Source of the DNA: Anisakis pegreffii
Lineage: Eukaryota > Nematoda > Chromadorea > Rhabditida > Anisakidae
DNA: 64,000 nt
Assembly: GCA_035041965.1 (NCBI GenBank)
Contig: JAPYMA010000669.1
Coordinates: 1 to 64,000 of the forward strand
Direction: 5' to 3'
Position numbers and translations under genes: made by a program. Within the stretch, counting starts at the first letter, position 1, and every line of letters begins with the position of its first letter. Of the stretch, positions 35,324 to 47,833 are shown in pieces. A model generated the notes under the pieces. That model saw only the letters and a program-made list of their open reading frames with translations. It was not told the DNA's origin and searched no databases.

Positions 35324-38300
35324 GTATGTCTACATCTCATTTCAAATCATTTCATTTGCTTCTCGTTCCAATTCTCATTACATTGGTGTCTCATGGCTAA
35401 TTGAATAGTGCCTTTGATGCCGCCAACAAATGTGATTTAGTACTAACAAAGTGCTTTATACTTTACATCAGATACAATTTACCGTACCCTGAGATATTCT
35501 CAAAAACAACTGCACAAATGATCTGTGCATCAGCTCAGATAAAATGCACGTTTTTGTATGAAAGTAATCAATTGATGATATTAGATTGAGGAAAAAAAAA
35601 TCTACAAGCAATCACTTCTTGCTGATTCCTGAAACAACACCAGATAGGTGACCGTTTGAATATCACCACAATCATGAAACTTTATAGACAGAGACATTCG
35701 AATTTTAATATAAGATTTTAGCGATTTGAAGCCAATTTATTACCAATAAACAAATTTAAATACGCTTCATTGAGTTGTGCGTAATAACATGCGAGAAATG
35801 AGATAACATCGTATAGGAAACAGCAAGCTGAAATTTGTAAAACTGATTGACCAGTATGAAGATTTAGGAATAGTTCACAACCTCTCAATGGGATACAATA
35901 TCCACCTGAAAAATCTCATATTGTCTAGCGTCGACACATCTGCATCTATCAATTTACAGGACATTTGCTTTAAAAATTCCTTATCCTATAGGCTTCAGTT
36001 AGCTGTTCATCCACCAAATACACCGTAATGATCGGGTAGATTGCATGCGAGACGGTACTTGATTAATGTAGTGTGTCACTATAACGATCAGGATTTTGAA
36101 AGGTTCGAGTCTAGATTCGCATTCAAACAGACAACTTTCAGACGTCAACAAAACACGGATGCTGGGCGGTTTTTGTGGATTTGAGTAAACTGTGTGTCTT
36201 CGTTGCCGTATGCCTTACATTAATACTTCTGTTGGAATGCTTTGTATACCTCATCTATTTGTTCTTCTATCGATTACCACCCATTCGAACCACATCCATA
36301 TCGGAAAGAATCTCAGTCAGATTCGTTCAACTCTTCAAGCATTTATACTACGACTTGACCACATGAATCATGCATGATTATTATCGTATTGTTAATACTA
36401 CATTTGCAATTTACATATCGATATCAACTTGGACGAATCGGCTTTCTTTATACACAAGTACGCGTTAAAATCCGCCCTTGTCTACTTTAATATATAGAAA
36501 ATAAATTCTTAGCTTGTACCCTCTTGAATGTCATCTCGCACTCCTTCCGGAGGCCAGTACATCCGGTTGAGAAACCCTGCATTAAGAGAATGACTCTTCA
36601 AAAACATATAATAGATTCATTGGTGAAAATTCCTCGAACTTACCGATTGTATTTTCATGTTTTAGTTCTTTTTCAATTTATACATTATGCAATATATTTA
36701 TGCTCACTTTTTTGATAAAATTTACTTCATCTGAATCTTCAAAATGGAACTTATTTGCTCAATCAAATGCTCCAGTAGTAATTCCAAAAAAAACAGCTGA
36801 ATCTCGAGGAAAAAACCGACGAGATATTGAAATGAAGCGGATCGCAAAACACTGAAACGAGTTCACTTACTCTTCCGAACAGAATGCATGCATGGAAATG
36901 GAGTGCATATAAATTGAATAATATGGAAATGAACAAATAATTGGTCGGTCATTTCAATAGAATAAAACGAAAATGAGTGTCTCAGCGAACAAATTGCTCG
37001 GTTGAATGAGTAGCGAATTGAATTATGTGAATAAATAACCAATTCAGAAAATTCTCCACAATTTAAAGCGATCATCGTTGAACGAATGATCGATGAAACC
37101 CCGTCGAATATTCACCAAAATCATTCTCTTCTCAGTGAATCCACTATGATCCCCATAAACAAGCATACGCATACATTTTGATTCAGCAATGAACGCAGTT
37201 GATTACCACTCTAAGTGAAATTCCGTTGACTGCTCAACATTTTCGAAATGTTTTCGATGAAAAGCTATCGCGAAGTGACAAACATTTTTTTTGTTGTTGT
37301 CATTGTTTGAACACGTTTATTTGATGTTGCATACAGCCGCGAGAAAAAAAAAACGTGGTGATTCGTTAGCTGAAAGGTTTGTTTAAGCAACTTGATGTGA
37401 AAAGAGTGTCGAATTGATGGTAACTTGCATCACAGAAATTATTCGGACGCATTGCAACCTCATCAGATGCCATTGAATGTGTGTGTGTGTAGGTTTGAAT
37501 TCACGGTAATAATTAAGCTTGAATGGAGCTGAAGTGTGAGTGTATAAGTGCCTCGTTACACAAGTGGTCGAGTCGGTGAATTGAAATTAATAAATTTCAT
37601 CGTAATCTTTCAAAGTAAGCAGCAGAAATTCAATTCTTCACAGTTTTTTGCACTGAAAATTTATTCTCAAGAGATGATGTCTTCAGCGAGTGAGATCGAT
37701 AAAATTGCACATCATCATCACATTACACGTTCATATTTCTAATCAGAAAAGTTTTCCTCCATCTCGAAAAACATTAATTGCCAAGGAAAAACATTAATGG
37801 GCTCGCTCGTTTCATGAATAATTCATTCAGCTTCAAAACTTTATTCATTCAAGGAAATTCTTCTTCGATTGAAATTCACAATCGCAATGTGTGCCTACCA
37901 TATTAGCTGCGAAAAAACTCGCTCAAATATAACTGAAATGAGTTCGCTGATTTTTTACAGTTTCAACGATCAATTCACTTGATCACCACTCATTCCGTTG
38001 ATTGTTCAACATCTTCTAAATGATCAAAAAACACCAATAAAAGCTTAATTGTGTTTCAGTTTATAGAACGATTATTCGGATGACTCCCATTTAAGTAATC
38101 CATTAGCGATTTTATACATCATCGAAATGAAAAATATGAGATTGGAGGATGATGTCATTTTTTTTGAGACAGGATTCATGGTTTTGCAAGTCCACTGTTC
38201 ACTAGAACAATTACTAGGAGCCATTTTTCAACATCTAGTACTTTGCTAAAATTAATGTCCAATAATAGGATTTAAAGCAGATTAACATTTGTTATTATTG

Positions 38301-39207
38301 CATTTTAGGAGCAAATCAATCCAATTACACGCTCTTGACATGACTAGTCCTAGAGAGATTTCCGATGTAAAGAAATTCTTATTTGGTCATCCACAAGCAT
38401 AAGTGTGCAAGATCACGATATTACGTAAACTCATAAATAATCTTTTGCTTTATTGAGTGCACCTACATCATACAAGAACGAGAAACATCACATAATAATT
38501 CACTTTCATCAAACAATAGCCTATCAGCTCATGCAAAAAATTTACTCCCTAAACGCGAAATGTCAAGTAAAACGTTGCTATCGAAAATGGAATATGATGG
38601 CGTTTCATACGAATGCTTGATGCTTTTGCACGAAACCTTTATCAACATCATCATTATTATACATTAAAAAATTTTCATATCTCATTTTTCAATACTTCGA
38701 ACATTCAATAACGAAACCATTCACTGAACTCATTAAATTGGCTCGTAGAATGCTTTCCATTCTACTCTTATTTCTCCACGGTTTTGCACACATGCTCACA
38801 CTTTTCTTTCAAATACCCCATTTTTACGACGCCATATTTCACAGATGAATCGTCAAAATGAATCTCAACTTTAAAATTTCAAAAGGTATAGTTTTGATCG
38901 AATGCAATTTTCAAGGTGTAGTACGGAGAGCAAAGTTCTTCTCTTATCTGCATGAGCCTCAATGTTTTACCCCAACTGAAGTTGTAATAAATCCGAAACT
39001 GGCATGAAAAGGACGATACAGATTTGCAAAGCCGTACTGAGTAACAGTACAGCTGAATTTTATGAGGCGCACACACGTTCTTCAGTATGAATTGACGTAT
39101 AAATGGAACAATTTGACAAAATAACAGCACAAAAAATGTACAAACAAACAAATTTGTTTCTACAATCATCAAAATTAACCACAAAAAAAGAACAATGAAA
39201 CGGTACA
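35324..39207. other. Gene-poor DNA upstream of LSm7 3' end
   Basis: No secure exon. Small frames near 36.2 and 36.5 kb (one a hydrophobic 63-codon frame, one beginning MSSRTPSGGQYIRLRNPA in another phase) lack paired splice sites. A GT run lies near 37,481. Confidence 0.45.
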
Positions 39208-40303
39208 TCATATGAATGGATTAGCGATTTGTTCGATGCCATCGTTCGGAGCAATCACCGTAATTGCAGTACCGCGTGCCACTATTAAGCCCAACGACCG
39301 TGTTTCCTGTCAACATGAGCGAAATTATTAGCTAACCAATTAACGCAGTACTACCTAATCTCTTCAGCGTTTTCAGATTGTTGCTATTTATATCACTACT
39401 GCTGTGGACAATAAGTTAAGAATCACGATGATATAATCAAGTCGTTTAAGGCATGCAACAAGAAACTGCACTGACGCTACATTGTTAAAATTAAAACGCT
39501 ACTGATGACAACGATATACATTATCAAAAATTGTGACTTTTCTGAAGACTCAATGCAAAAATCGGTATGTATCATAATCATAGCGCAAGAGAGGAAATGC
39601 TAAAAGATCATTAATATGCACAGATGATCTTAGTGATACAAGTAGAGGCATTAACTGAAAAATAGCCACTGTAAAGTCATTTCCTCAAGCTGTTTTCTAG
39701 GTTTTGCGCATATGTTCCCCCTTCAGTATTAGTTTGGCGAGATAGATATCTCTTCATCCAGCCCAAAAGCACAGAAATCTTATACTTACGCTTCTCGGTA
39801 CTCAATATTCGTGTGTGACCAACTTAAAATGATTCAGTTTTTCTTACTGATCATATACAAAGAAAACGAATTTGGTAAGAAACATACTTCGGTAACTTTT
39901 TGAGGATCTTCCGAATCCCGAACGTATTCAACTGCATTATCCAGTACAAGATTAATCAGAGCATCATATCCTTTCAGTATTCCTGACGCTTAAATTGAAA
40001 ATTATTTCACTGAGATGTTTTCACTCAATGACTGCATTTCCTCAGATCCAACATCAAATATAACGCAAATGAGAAACGGTCAAAATAATGAGTAATTAAT
40101 TACCTTCTCGGCCACCTTGGAATTTAACCCGGATCTTCTTATCAATAAAACGCGATAAATCCACTATGGATTCCTTCTTCTTTCGGTTCGAGTCATCTTT
40201 TTCCTGAAAACACGATTAACGATTTCCATTCTGATCAGTTAAACAAAGCAAGCGGGCTTTCAAAACTGGCTCTCAAACAAATTGTTGGAACACTGACCGG
40301 CAT
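39208..40303 (-). CDS. lsm-7: LSm7, U6 snRNA-associated Sm-like protein
   Basis: LSm7 is part of the LSm2-8 ring that binds the U6 snRNA 3' end in the nucleus and of the LSm1-7 ring that promotes mRNA decapping in the cytoplasm. Exons on the minus strand: 40303-40298 (only six bases, Met-Pro), 40203-40104, 39988-39888 and 39306-39208; phases match, giving 101 aa versus 103 in human. Sequence in order: RKKKESIVDLSRFIDKKIRV, KFQGGREASGILKGYDALIN, LVLDNAVEYVRD, then the Sm2 motif LGLIVARGTAITVIAP and DGIEQIANPFI at the end. The six-base first exon is inferred from an ATG-CCG before a GTCAGT donor. It makes a plausible start but could be replaced by another upstream exon. Confidence 0.94.
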
Positions 40304-41839
40304 TCCGAGTTCGCCGACTTATTGGTTTCAGGAATATGAACAGAGGAGTACTGCTTCGTTCCGACCGATCACAATCGACGCTTTCTTCTGGAAAATTTTA
40401 TTGTACAGTGGCTTACGAATGACTTACGAAACGCTAACAATAAGGAAAGTTGAGAAATGATGAGTTGAGAAAGCAATATGATTGAATCGTGGTAATCCGT
40501 TAGGTGCTCATTACGGGGTTTACCATCGGTAAGTGCTCTTCTTGAATTCTACACACAAATCAGCGAAAACAGGTGGAACTGTTAGCAATAAGATGGAACA
40601 TTTCAATTGGAATCATACAAAAGAGCATATGACAATAGAACCAATGAGAGAATTCGTAAGGTTCGCAGTTAGCATATGGAAAGCAAATGCAAGCAGCCGA
40701 TAACGTAATATTCCTTATAGTTCAAGGACCTGTCCGTTTGTTGAAGGTGATAGGATAACGGCTTATCGAACAAGAATTCTGATGGATAAGTCGGCATGAT
40801 TCGTTTGAGCTTGCCTAGATCAGTGGTTCCCATGCTAAGGTGCCCCATTCCCCATTCACCGTTACAATAATTTGCTATTTCCATGCATAATGTCAGAACT
40901 AATTTCCCGATCCCCTTAATCACCTCCAAGAGACCCTCAAATTACCCAAAAATGGAAAGTTTCTTCCTATGGGAACCCCTGGCCTAGACAATCTTCAAGC
41001 AGTTACAGACAGTACATAAGTGGTGTTTGGCACATAAATTCATAATATACAAACACTTGTGCATGAGGTTTGATTGGGAAGAGAAATAGATTCTCTGCAT
41101 ATAAAGATTAAATTCCGCAATAAGAATTTGCTCACAGTTAGTTCTCGACTAAAGGAAATCTGAGCACAAAATTTGCAATCAGACAGTATCAATGAGAGCA
41201 CTTGAACTCGATGTAGTGTTAGAACACAGCTGAGTACGACGGATGTCAAGCAATCCATTGCAAAGAGAATTGAATCCGCTACAATTCAGAAATTTACAAG
41301 GAAAATGCTTGCATAGTTTTCGAAAATGCAACTTGAAATGAACAATCAATATTGATGTTGCAAGTGATTGCAGTAGAAAGAGTACCGAAACAGGACACTG
41401 AATACACTATTGGGACAAGAGATCACTGCTTTAGCGAACGACCTTTTAAATGCGCATGATTCAGTTGCTGGTTAGATTGAGAATATGGGAATAGCGAAGA
41501 CGAAAGTAAATGAATTCGAAAGAAAATGCATTGCTGATTGTGAATAATCTTGCTAATGTAATTGCATGATAATTTGTGATTCATCAGTGATTCACATTGT
41601 AATCAATCTGTTGGTATTGCTCTTAATGCTATCTTTTCTTATGATGTTGCTATCACGTTATCATTTTCATTACTGTCCTCATCTGTATTATACTTTAGAT
41701 TGTTGCATTATGGCTATAGTTTTATTATTGTGGTCGTTTAGGTCATTATTATTGTTTGCATTAGTGCATTAATAATGTTCTGTTACAATTGTTATCATTA
41801 CTGCGATCGTTATCGTTCTTATTGCGTTCACCTTTGCAG
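40304..41839. other. Spacer upstream of LSm7
   Basis: No supported gene. It should hold the LSm7 promoter. The frames at 40,669 and 41,040 (minus) and 41,566 (plus, very hydrophobic) have no splice support. Confidence 0.45.
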
Positions 41840-41972
41840 ATATGATGGTCGCAGTGAAACTCATGTGAGAAGTCGGAAGAACTTTTCAAGAATCACATCG
41901 TTAGATTTCTTGAATGCGCCTCTTGAAGAAATTGAAGATAGTTGTCATGAATCAATTGAAGAAGCGTTTTGA
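41840..41972 (+). CDS. Candidate terminal exon, unrecognised
   Basis: After a good acceptor (CCTTTGCAG) one frame stays open for 43 codons and ends at TGA. It encodes YDGRSETHVRSRKNFSRITS, then LDFLNAPLEEIEDSCHESIE and EAF at the end. The other two phases stop within ten codons, and the acidic, serine-containing composition is typical of a protein C-terminus. No upstream exon ending in phase 2 was identified and the family is unknown. Confidence 0.3.
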
Positions 41973-42825
41973 GTTGTAGAATTAATCAGTTCGTAACACC
42001 ATTAAAAATGTAATAATCAGCACAGTTTGAACACGAAGTTCAGTGGAACAATGTTATGAAGATGGAGGCTCCCCGAAAGTTTTATACTTATCTGAGAAAT
42101 GAAAGGTTTATGCATATCCGAGTATTCTAAAGATGTCAACCATTCCAAAATAAGATCATTCTCATGATCGGACTTGCTAAGGCTGAGTCAGGAATCAGTA
42201 AGAGTTAAAGATCACCAAAAGCAACGCACATTTAATTGTAATGAGTAACTGCCCATATTGAGGGTATCGGTACAAATTCCCATAATGTGAGATTCGGCTG
42301 ACAAGTGTCGTTAAATGGTACACTAGATAACATGTCAAATATAGACGTGAAAAACTGCTTAAGATGTTCAATTGGATGCACGTGATTTGTCAACGATCCT
42401 AGCTATAATATCTATTGTAATTGTAAAGAACACAATTATTATGAAAGAAACTTCATGAGCTGCCAGAAACCAAAACCATACTTCAGAATAAAGATATGTC
42501 ATCAGAAAAAAAGATTAGTCGGTAATGGTTTATGCATTAATTTCCAAGCATTGGGTGCAAATACACTACATTAACAATATTACCGCTTTAAACATCAAAT
42601 TAAATACATCCTCAGGTTTGCCCAGTAACATCGGTATTTCTTAGCATCATTAGATTCCTCAGATTCTCTACATTCGGAAATGTATATATGTTGCTGGGCG
42701 ATTTTGCATACTTGGGGAGATACAGGTGATTTTCTGAACATATCTCAAACAGCTCGGCGGCGCGCGTTTCAATAAATTGTATCACTAATGATCAATGTGT
42801 ACATTAATTACTGCAGCAGCAGTTT

Positions 42826-42874
42826 TGTCATGTTTCAGCTACTTTGTTTTAATAATGTCATGTTTTAGCTACTT
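42826..42874. repeat. Tandem duplication of ~28 bp
   Basis: Two adjacent copies of a unit containing TGTCATGTTT-AGCTACTT, differing at one base (C/T) in the middle. Confidence 0.8.
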
Positions 42875-43193
42875 AAAGTGTTATTGTTTATTGTTGTTTG
42901 TTGCTATCCTATTGTTGTTGTTTCTTGTTGTTTGATTCTTGTGAATTTTATCAGTGACGCTTGTTTTAGATAGCTTCAAGCTTTTCTTGTCATGTGCTTT
43001 TTAGTTCTTGTAAGCATAGTGGTTGCAGTGCGTTCGGTTGTCTGATGTATTGTTCTACATTTCATGTTGTTATTTGATTGGTCTGTTTTATCGTTTTGAT
43101 ACTTTTGTTTTATTGCTATGTCATGTTAATGTCAGCTTCAAGCAATTTTACAATATTGTTGTCGAGACGTTATTTATGTTGTAGCCTTGTCGG

Positions 43194-43280
43194 TTGGGAT
43201 CGGTAATCACCGACGGGTCAGTAATCACCGCAACTCGGTATTCATCGACGATTACCGACCGTCGGTGATCACCGATCCAA
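43194..43280. repeat. Imperfect 87-bp hairpin with GTAATCACCG motifs
   Basis: The left arm (43194-43214) and right arm (43261-43280) are inverted copies of each other apart from an extra base and one change; both contain ATCGGT-ATCACCGAC. The loop carries two more related pieces (AGTAATCACCG and CGATTACCGACC). It is richer in GC than the surrounding DNA. It resembles the ends of a small palindromic (foldback or MITE-like) element. Confidence 0.75.
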
Positions 43281-46129
43281 CACTACTTTATTCCCCTTAG
43301 ATTCTACCGCTAAATTTTTAACAGCACTTTTCTTAATCATGGAATAAATTTCCTCGAATAATAAGGAAAGGAGAAGTAACGCTTCCGTAAATTACTTCCG
43401 TGTAGGACGAGTGGCGATCCGTCAAAGGTTCAAAGAGAAAATGAAACGCAAAAAGTTGTGAATCACTGTTTTTTTTTCGAATTGTTTTTCAAAAGAAAAT
43501 TACTTTCATCGTTTCGCCGGCATTTCGTAATAAAATGCGATATGAACAACTGATTGCTGTTAGCAGTAATAAAATTAAGAAAGAGTAAACAAATAAAACC
43601 ATTTTAATGCTTTTGTTCGGCTGCTAAATTTTCTTCGACATTGTTTTTCAAGATGTGGTGAGTATTCTGGCATTCTCAAGATCGAATACTCACCGTGATA
43701 GAACAACTCAATCAGCAAGCGCAATTATTGAACATCTCATTGAAAGACGTTTAATTCTTAGCATTCTATCATCATAAGTACTCACTGCTTCTTTCTAAAC
43801 TTTTTTCTTTATTGATGAGTTTGAGTCAAGGCTCGAGAGCGGATTCAATGGTATGAGGTAAGAGCTGGTTTATGAGAAGAGAAATACGTATCTATCTATC
43901 TATCTTCATGTACATCTAGCAGCTACCTGCTAAAGTAGATGATTTTGTGTAAAGAAAACTCATAAGACGTCGTACAAAATACTCACAATCAGCTTATTTT
44001 TATATTCATTCTTTGTGCGTCTGTTTCTTAGTGATATTATTGTCTCGATATCTTATGTGCTACATACTTGTGCCTAACCTCAGCTCATATACACCTCACC
44101 TTACCACTGACTGCAGTCGTCGTTCGAATATTCTCTGCAAATTCCGACATCAAATATCACGAACTCGAACAGTCATGCCGGCCTTTCGTTCTCTGCTTTA
44201 TGTTCAATCATATTGTCACCGAGCTGAAAGACTTTTCGAAACTCTTAAATCGCTGAGTTTAGTACGTCTTTATTTGTTCACTCAATGAAATGCATCTTTT
44301 ACTGTTGTTACCTCAACAACGTACATAGTTTCCATTCAATAGTTGGCGTTTCCGTATTGAAGCGTTTAGAAATCGATTCGGTAATTGTAACATTTTAATT
44401 GATTCAATTAATTCACATCCAGAAAATGTTTTAAAGAACTGTCGAGTTCCAGAGGATTTTATTCATTATTCCATGTATCCTTTTTCATCTATTGACTGAC
44501 TCAATTTCAAACGGTTTGCATGATTCTGTTCGCGTATTCTCGTAAGAACCAAGCTCGTTTGGTGTTCGTTTTCTCGTTTTACACCACCTCATTTCGGCAA
44601 GTATTGAAAGAGTTTAGTGTGCGCTGGAATGAGCACGTTCAATTTCGGCACCAATTTCTGCTATCCCAAAAAGTTGGCGATGAATTCATGAGAGTTTCTT
44701 CCTTCCTCATCTCCAGATCATTTCGGCAGCTTTATTTTGCCTGTTTTATCTGGCGATCGTTTGGAAAAAAAGCAAACAAGCAATTCGCATGGAGACATGA
44801 GAACTGGGAAAAAGATCAGTTGTAAAGTTCAGAACTGAATCAAAACTTCTTATTGTTTCTCTGAAGCAATTCAATATGTTCATCAGAGATTTCTGGTTTT
44901 CGATCGTTCAGTTCAGCTCTCAAAAGTTGTAATCCCATCTGATATGCAAAAGTAAAGGCAACATACACAGTCGTGAAGTGCAGTTTAGCTGACGAGTGTA
45001 AGATGTTGTGAACACACTTAAAACAATGTGTTTCGAAACCTATGGGAACTTTTTTTTTGTTTTTGTTGAAGCTCAGGACGTTTTTGTGATCGAAAATACA
45101 TTTATCATTGTTGCGAAATCGTTCACTGGTCATTTCATATCACAGCTATCGTTCGTTCGTTCACTCTGTTCAAGTTAGTTCCAGATTTTTCGCTGGATGA
45201 ATATTTTCATTCAGTGTGGATTACTTATGTTGATCAAGTAGCATTCATTTGTTTATTCAGCATTCTTTTTCTTCTTATGATAACGTCTAGAAGAATGTCG
45301 AAATGCTCTGCTGTTGCGTTAGAAATCTCGATTCATCAGCATTCTTATGAAGTTCCCAGCAACAGCAGTTGAAAGTTTCGATTTTCTACATATTCCATTT
45401 TTTGTGTGTCATTCAGATGAATTTCTCATGAAATCAGTTTTATCAGCCTGGGGCGAGTGACAGATAGGTGCGGAGGGGTTGTTAGCGCATTCAAAAAAAG
45501 AAAATCAGCAAAAGTGACTCAAGGCAGTCAAATGTCACGGATGAAGAATGTACCGTTTGGTTGTTGATCAGTGTTTGAGATTGATGGATCAATTGACCGT
45601 TGATCTGTTGCTATCAATAGCAAGTAGGTCAATACAACATACCAGTCTCGAATATATTTACAACCAGATTGCGATAGTTTGCCAGAAGTGATATTCACAC
45701 TTTCTGTGAACTTGTTCTATCAGCAACGTTCTACGATGACTGCACTTTTATCAATGCTTCATTCCTTCGTTTCATGGCAAACTCGAAGCTTGTTTCCTCT
45801 GAGTGATTACTTCCACTTTAAGGTGCCAAACAAGGTGCGAGGTTTGTGCCAGTCCACTGAATACCTGAAGTTCATTAGTTCTAACTGCTTCGCTCGGCTT
45901 AGTTTCGCTATTAAAATGACGTCCACTGTTTTTTCAGTGCTGATTTGCATCTTCTCAGCAGTACTGTCTGTCACCACAAACGATGCGTTAATTTTTGATT
46001 CGGTCAACTGATATGAATACTGTTTGATGTATGTTGTTCGGAGTGATGAATTATGATGTTGTCTTCATAATGATTGAGATAATGCAACGAATTTCCGTAA
46101 TAATTTCAACGTTCATATAAATCAGCAAT

Positions 46130-46137
46130 AATTTTAG
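46130..46137 (+). promoter_or_regulatory. Leader acceptor upstream of sHSP ATG
   Basis: An AATTTTAG acceptor ends 13 bases before the ATG, a typical distance for spliced-leader addition. Confidence 0.45.
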
Positions 46138-46150
46138 TGCATTCGGCAAA

Positions 46151-47833
46151 ATGAGCACATCATACAATCGCACGTCGTCTTATAATCGAACCTATGAAAA
46201 AAGGGTAATTGAAGAGTCACCGCGAGTTGTCATCAGTAACACCATGCGTATACCGCAAGTGGCCACTGCTCAGGTGGGATTTTCAGTTCTTTTGGCTGGT
46301 TTAGGTGGCATGTTCGCTGGATTTGTCGGGCTTAGGCTTTATTCATCCATTCGTTCATTCGATTCGTTGGATGTATTCATTCAACCATTACAGCAACCAG
46401 CACTCATACTGATATATTCGCATAAAATTACAGATTCAAGCACCTTTCGGATCAATTGCGGGCACTATTTCATCTCAGCAAAGTGGTGTAGAGGATTCGT
46501 TTAGTGCTACGATCGATGTGTCACAGTTTAAGGCCGAAGATCTTAAGGTTCATTTTTCATCGATTAGATTTCTTTGATGTCCTTTTCAGATAATCGCGAT
46601 AACTTTTGGCGTACGCAAATTTCATCCACTCAATTTTCGGCTTGATAAGCCGATGCGTAAACCTATGACTAAGAATGACTCAAGCCTGATTGAAGCACTC
46701 GAGACTAAAATTGAAGTGAATGAAACGGAAATATTTCACTGAGTGCCCAATGATAGCAGTTGTCGTTCATATTATTCGAACGAATCATTTTTTTTGATTC
46801 TGAATTGAATTAAGGTTGCCGTTATTGGTGAGTTCATTGTGGTTGAGGCAAAGCATCCAGAACGAGAAGACGAATTGGGTTTTGTTGAAAGACATTTTAT
46901 AAGGTCTGAATTCATTCCCGACATTGACTGTAATCGTTTTCATCATCACTGATTTCTGAATTCATTCCCGACATTGACTGTTCTCTTATTTGAAGATGTT
47001 TTACATATCAAGTATTTGAAAGAGTTCTGGTTGAGTAACTGCAAAAGTACCGTTCGGTGCAGTAAGGCTCTTCCAAAATGAGTGAAAAGGCTCTAGCTAC
47101 CGCCGATTTTCTTGTCCATTCGTAGAAAGAATAGTTCCAGGTGGTGATCTGATTGTTAGTGCAAGAGAATTTACGAGTATCGCTCATCTCTTTATCGTGA
47201 TCAAGGTGATGTTATTCGTTTGATCGCTTAAACACTTGTTGATTTTGCAGGAAATTCCGACTGCCCAAAAATGTGCCTCCAGAGGCGGTAACGAGCAATC
47301 TAACAGCTGATGGTCAGCTCACAGTAACGGCCGTTACACCAAAGCCAAAGAAGGTTCAATATTCTTATTTCATAAACAATTTCTGTTATTTGAGCAAACC
47401 TTCCTAAAAAAGATAGAAACGACCCGTAAATTCTACTGAGAACCAGTCCTCGATAGCGTTCTGACTGTTGCTCGGCAAGATTTTACCATGGCCATATGAA
47501 GAAAATCATCACAAAACGTGACAAGCAAACGAAAATCTCATAAAAGACAACACCTATCATTCGCTCCTGTTCAGAAGTCATTTATCTAATCCACTGAATT
47601 TCATTCCCGCAGTAATGTTCGTTTGAACCATAAGTTTCAGTATTGATTCCATCCACAAATCGCTTCAACTCCTTGAAATAATCTATTCTCCGATTGAGTT
47701 TATTAATTTCTCACTCAGTTAATCAGTCAATCAGCCACAGTCGATTCAGGAAGAGTTGGGTGAGCGAACAATACCAATAAAGTTGGTGCCGAAATCGGAA
47801 GCAACCGAAGCGCCTCAACAAACTAACGCCTAA
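46151..47833 (+). CDS. Small heat-shock protein (HSP20/alpha-crystallin)
   Basis: ATP-independent chaperone of the alpha-crystallin family that holds unfolding proteins. Exons: 46151-46273, 46434-46547, 46815-46903, 47251-47353 and 47735-47833; every phase matches, giving 175 aa. The N-terminus is tyrosine/serine/arginine-rich (SYNRTSSYNRTYEKR) with no signal peptide. The alpha-crystallin domain runs from about residue 57: DSFSATIDVSQFKAEDLK, VAVIGEFIVVEAKHPERED, GFVERHFIRKFRLPKNV, then PPEAVTSNLTADGQLTVTA, the usual closing block. The C-terminal extension has TIPIKLV, a match to the I-x-I/V motif that docks on neighbouring domains. Exon 1 also reads through its donor into a hydrophobic tail; I chose the spliced form because it joins in phase to a conserved beta-sheet domain. 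It is closest in layout to nematode SIP-1/OV25-type proteins, but the exact ortholog is unclear. Confidence 0.9.
46905..46981. repeat. Perfect 27-bp direct repeat in sHSP intron 3
   Basis: Identical 27-base copies, containing GAATTCATTCCCGACATTGA, start at 46905 and 46955. The first begins one base into the intron's donor site. Confidence 0.95.

Larger units (their letters stand above)
41973..46150. other. Gene-poor DNA upstream of the small heat-shock gene
   Basis: Contains a tandem duplication at 42.83 kb and a hairpin at 43.2 kb, both listed separately. Frames at 44,520-44,825 (101 codons) and 45,679-46,011 (110 codons; its end MTSTVFSVLICIFSAVLSVT looks like a signal peptide) have no other support. 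No clear heat-shock element (tandem nGAAn units) was seen before the heat-shock gene. Confidence 0.45.

Noticed and set aside
36080..36130. tRNA B-box-like GGTTCGAGTCT
   Set aside because: No matching A box, no acceptor stem and the T stem does not pair.
45900..46150. Heat-shock element upstream of the sHSP gene
   Set aside because: Only single GAA/TTC pieces at wrong spacing; no three-unit nGAAn array was found.
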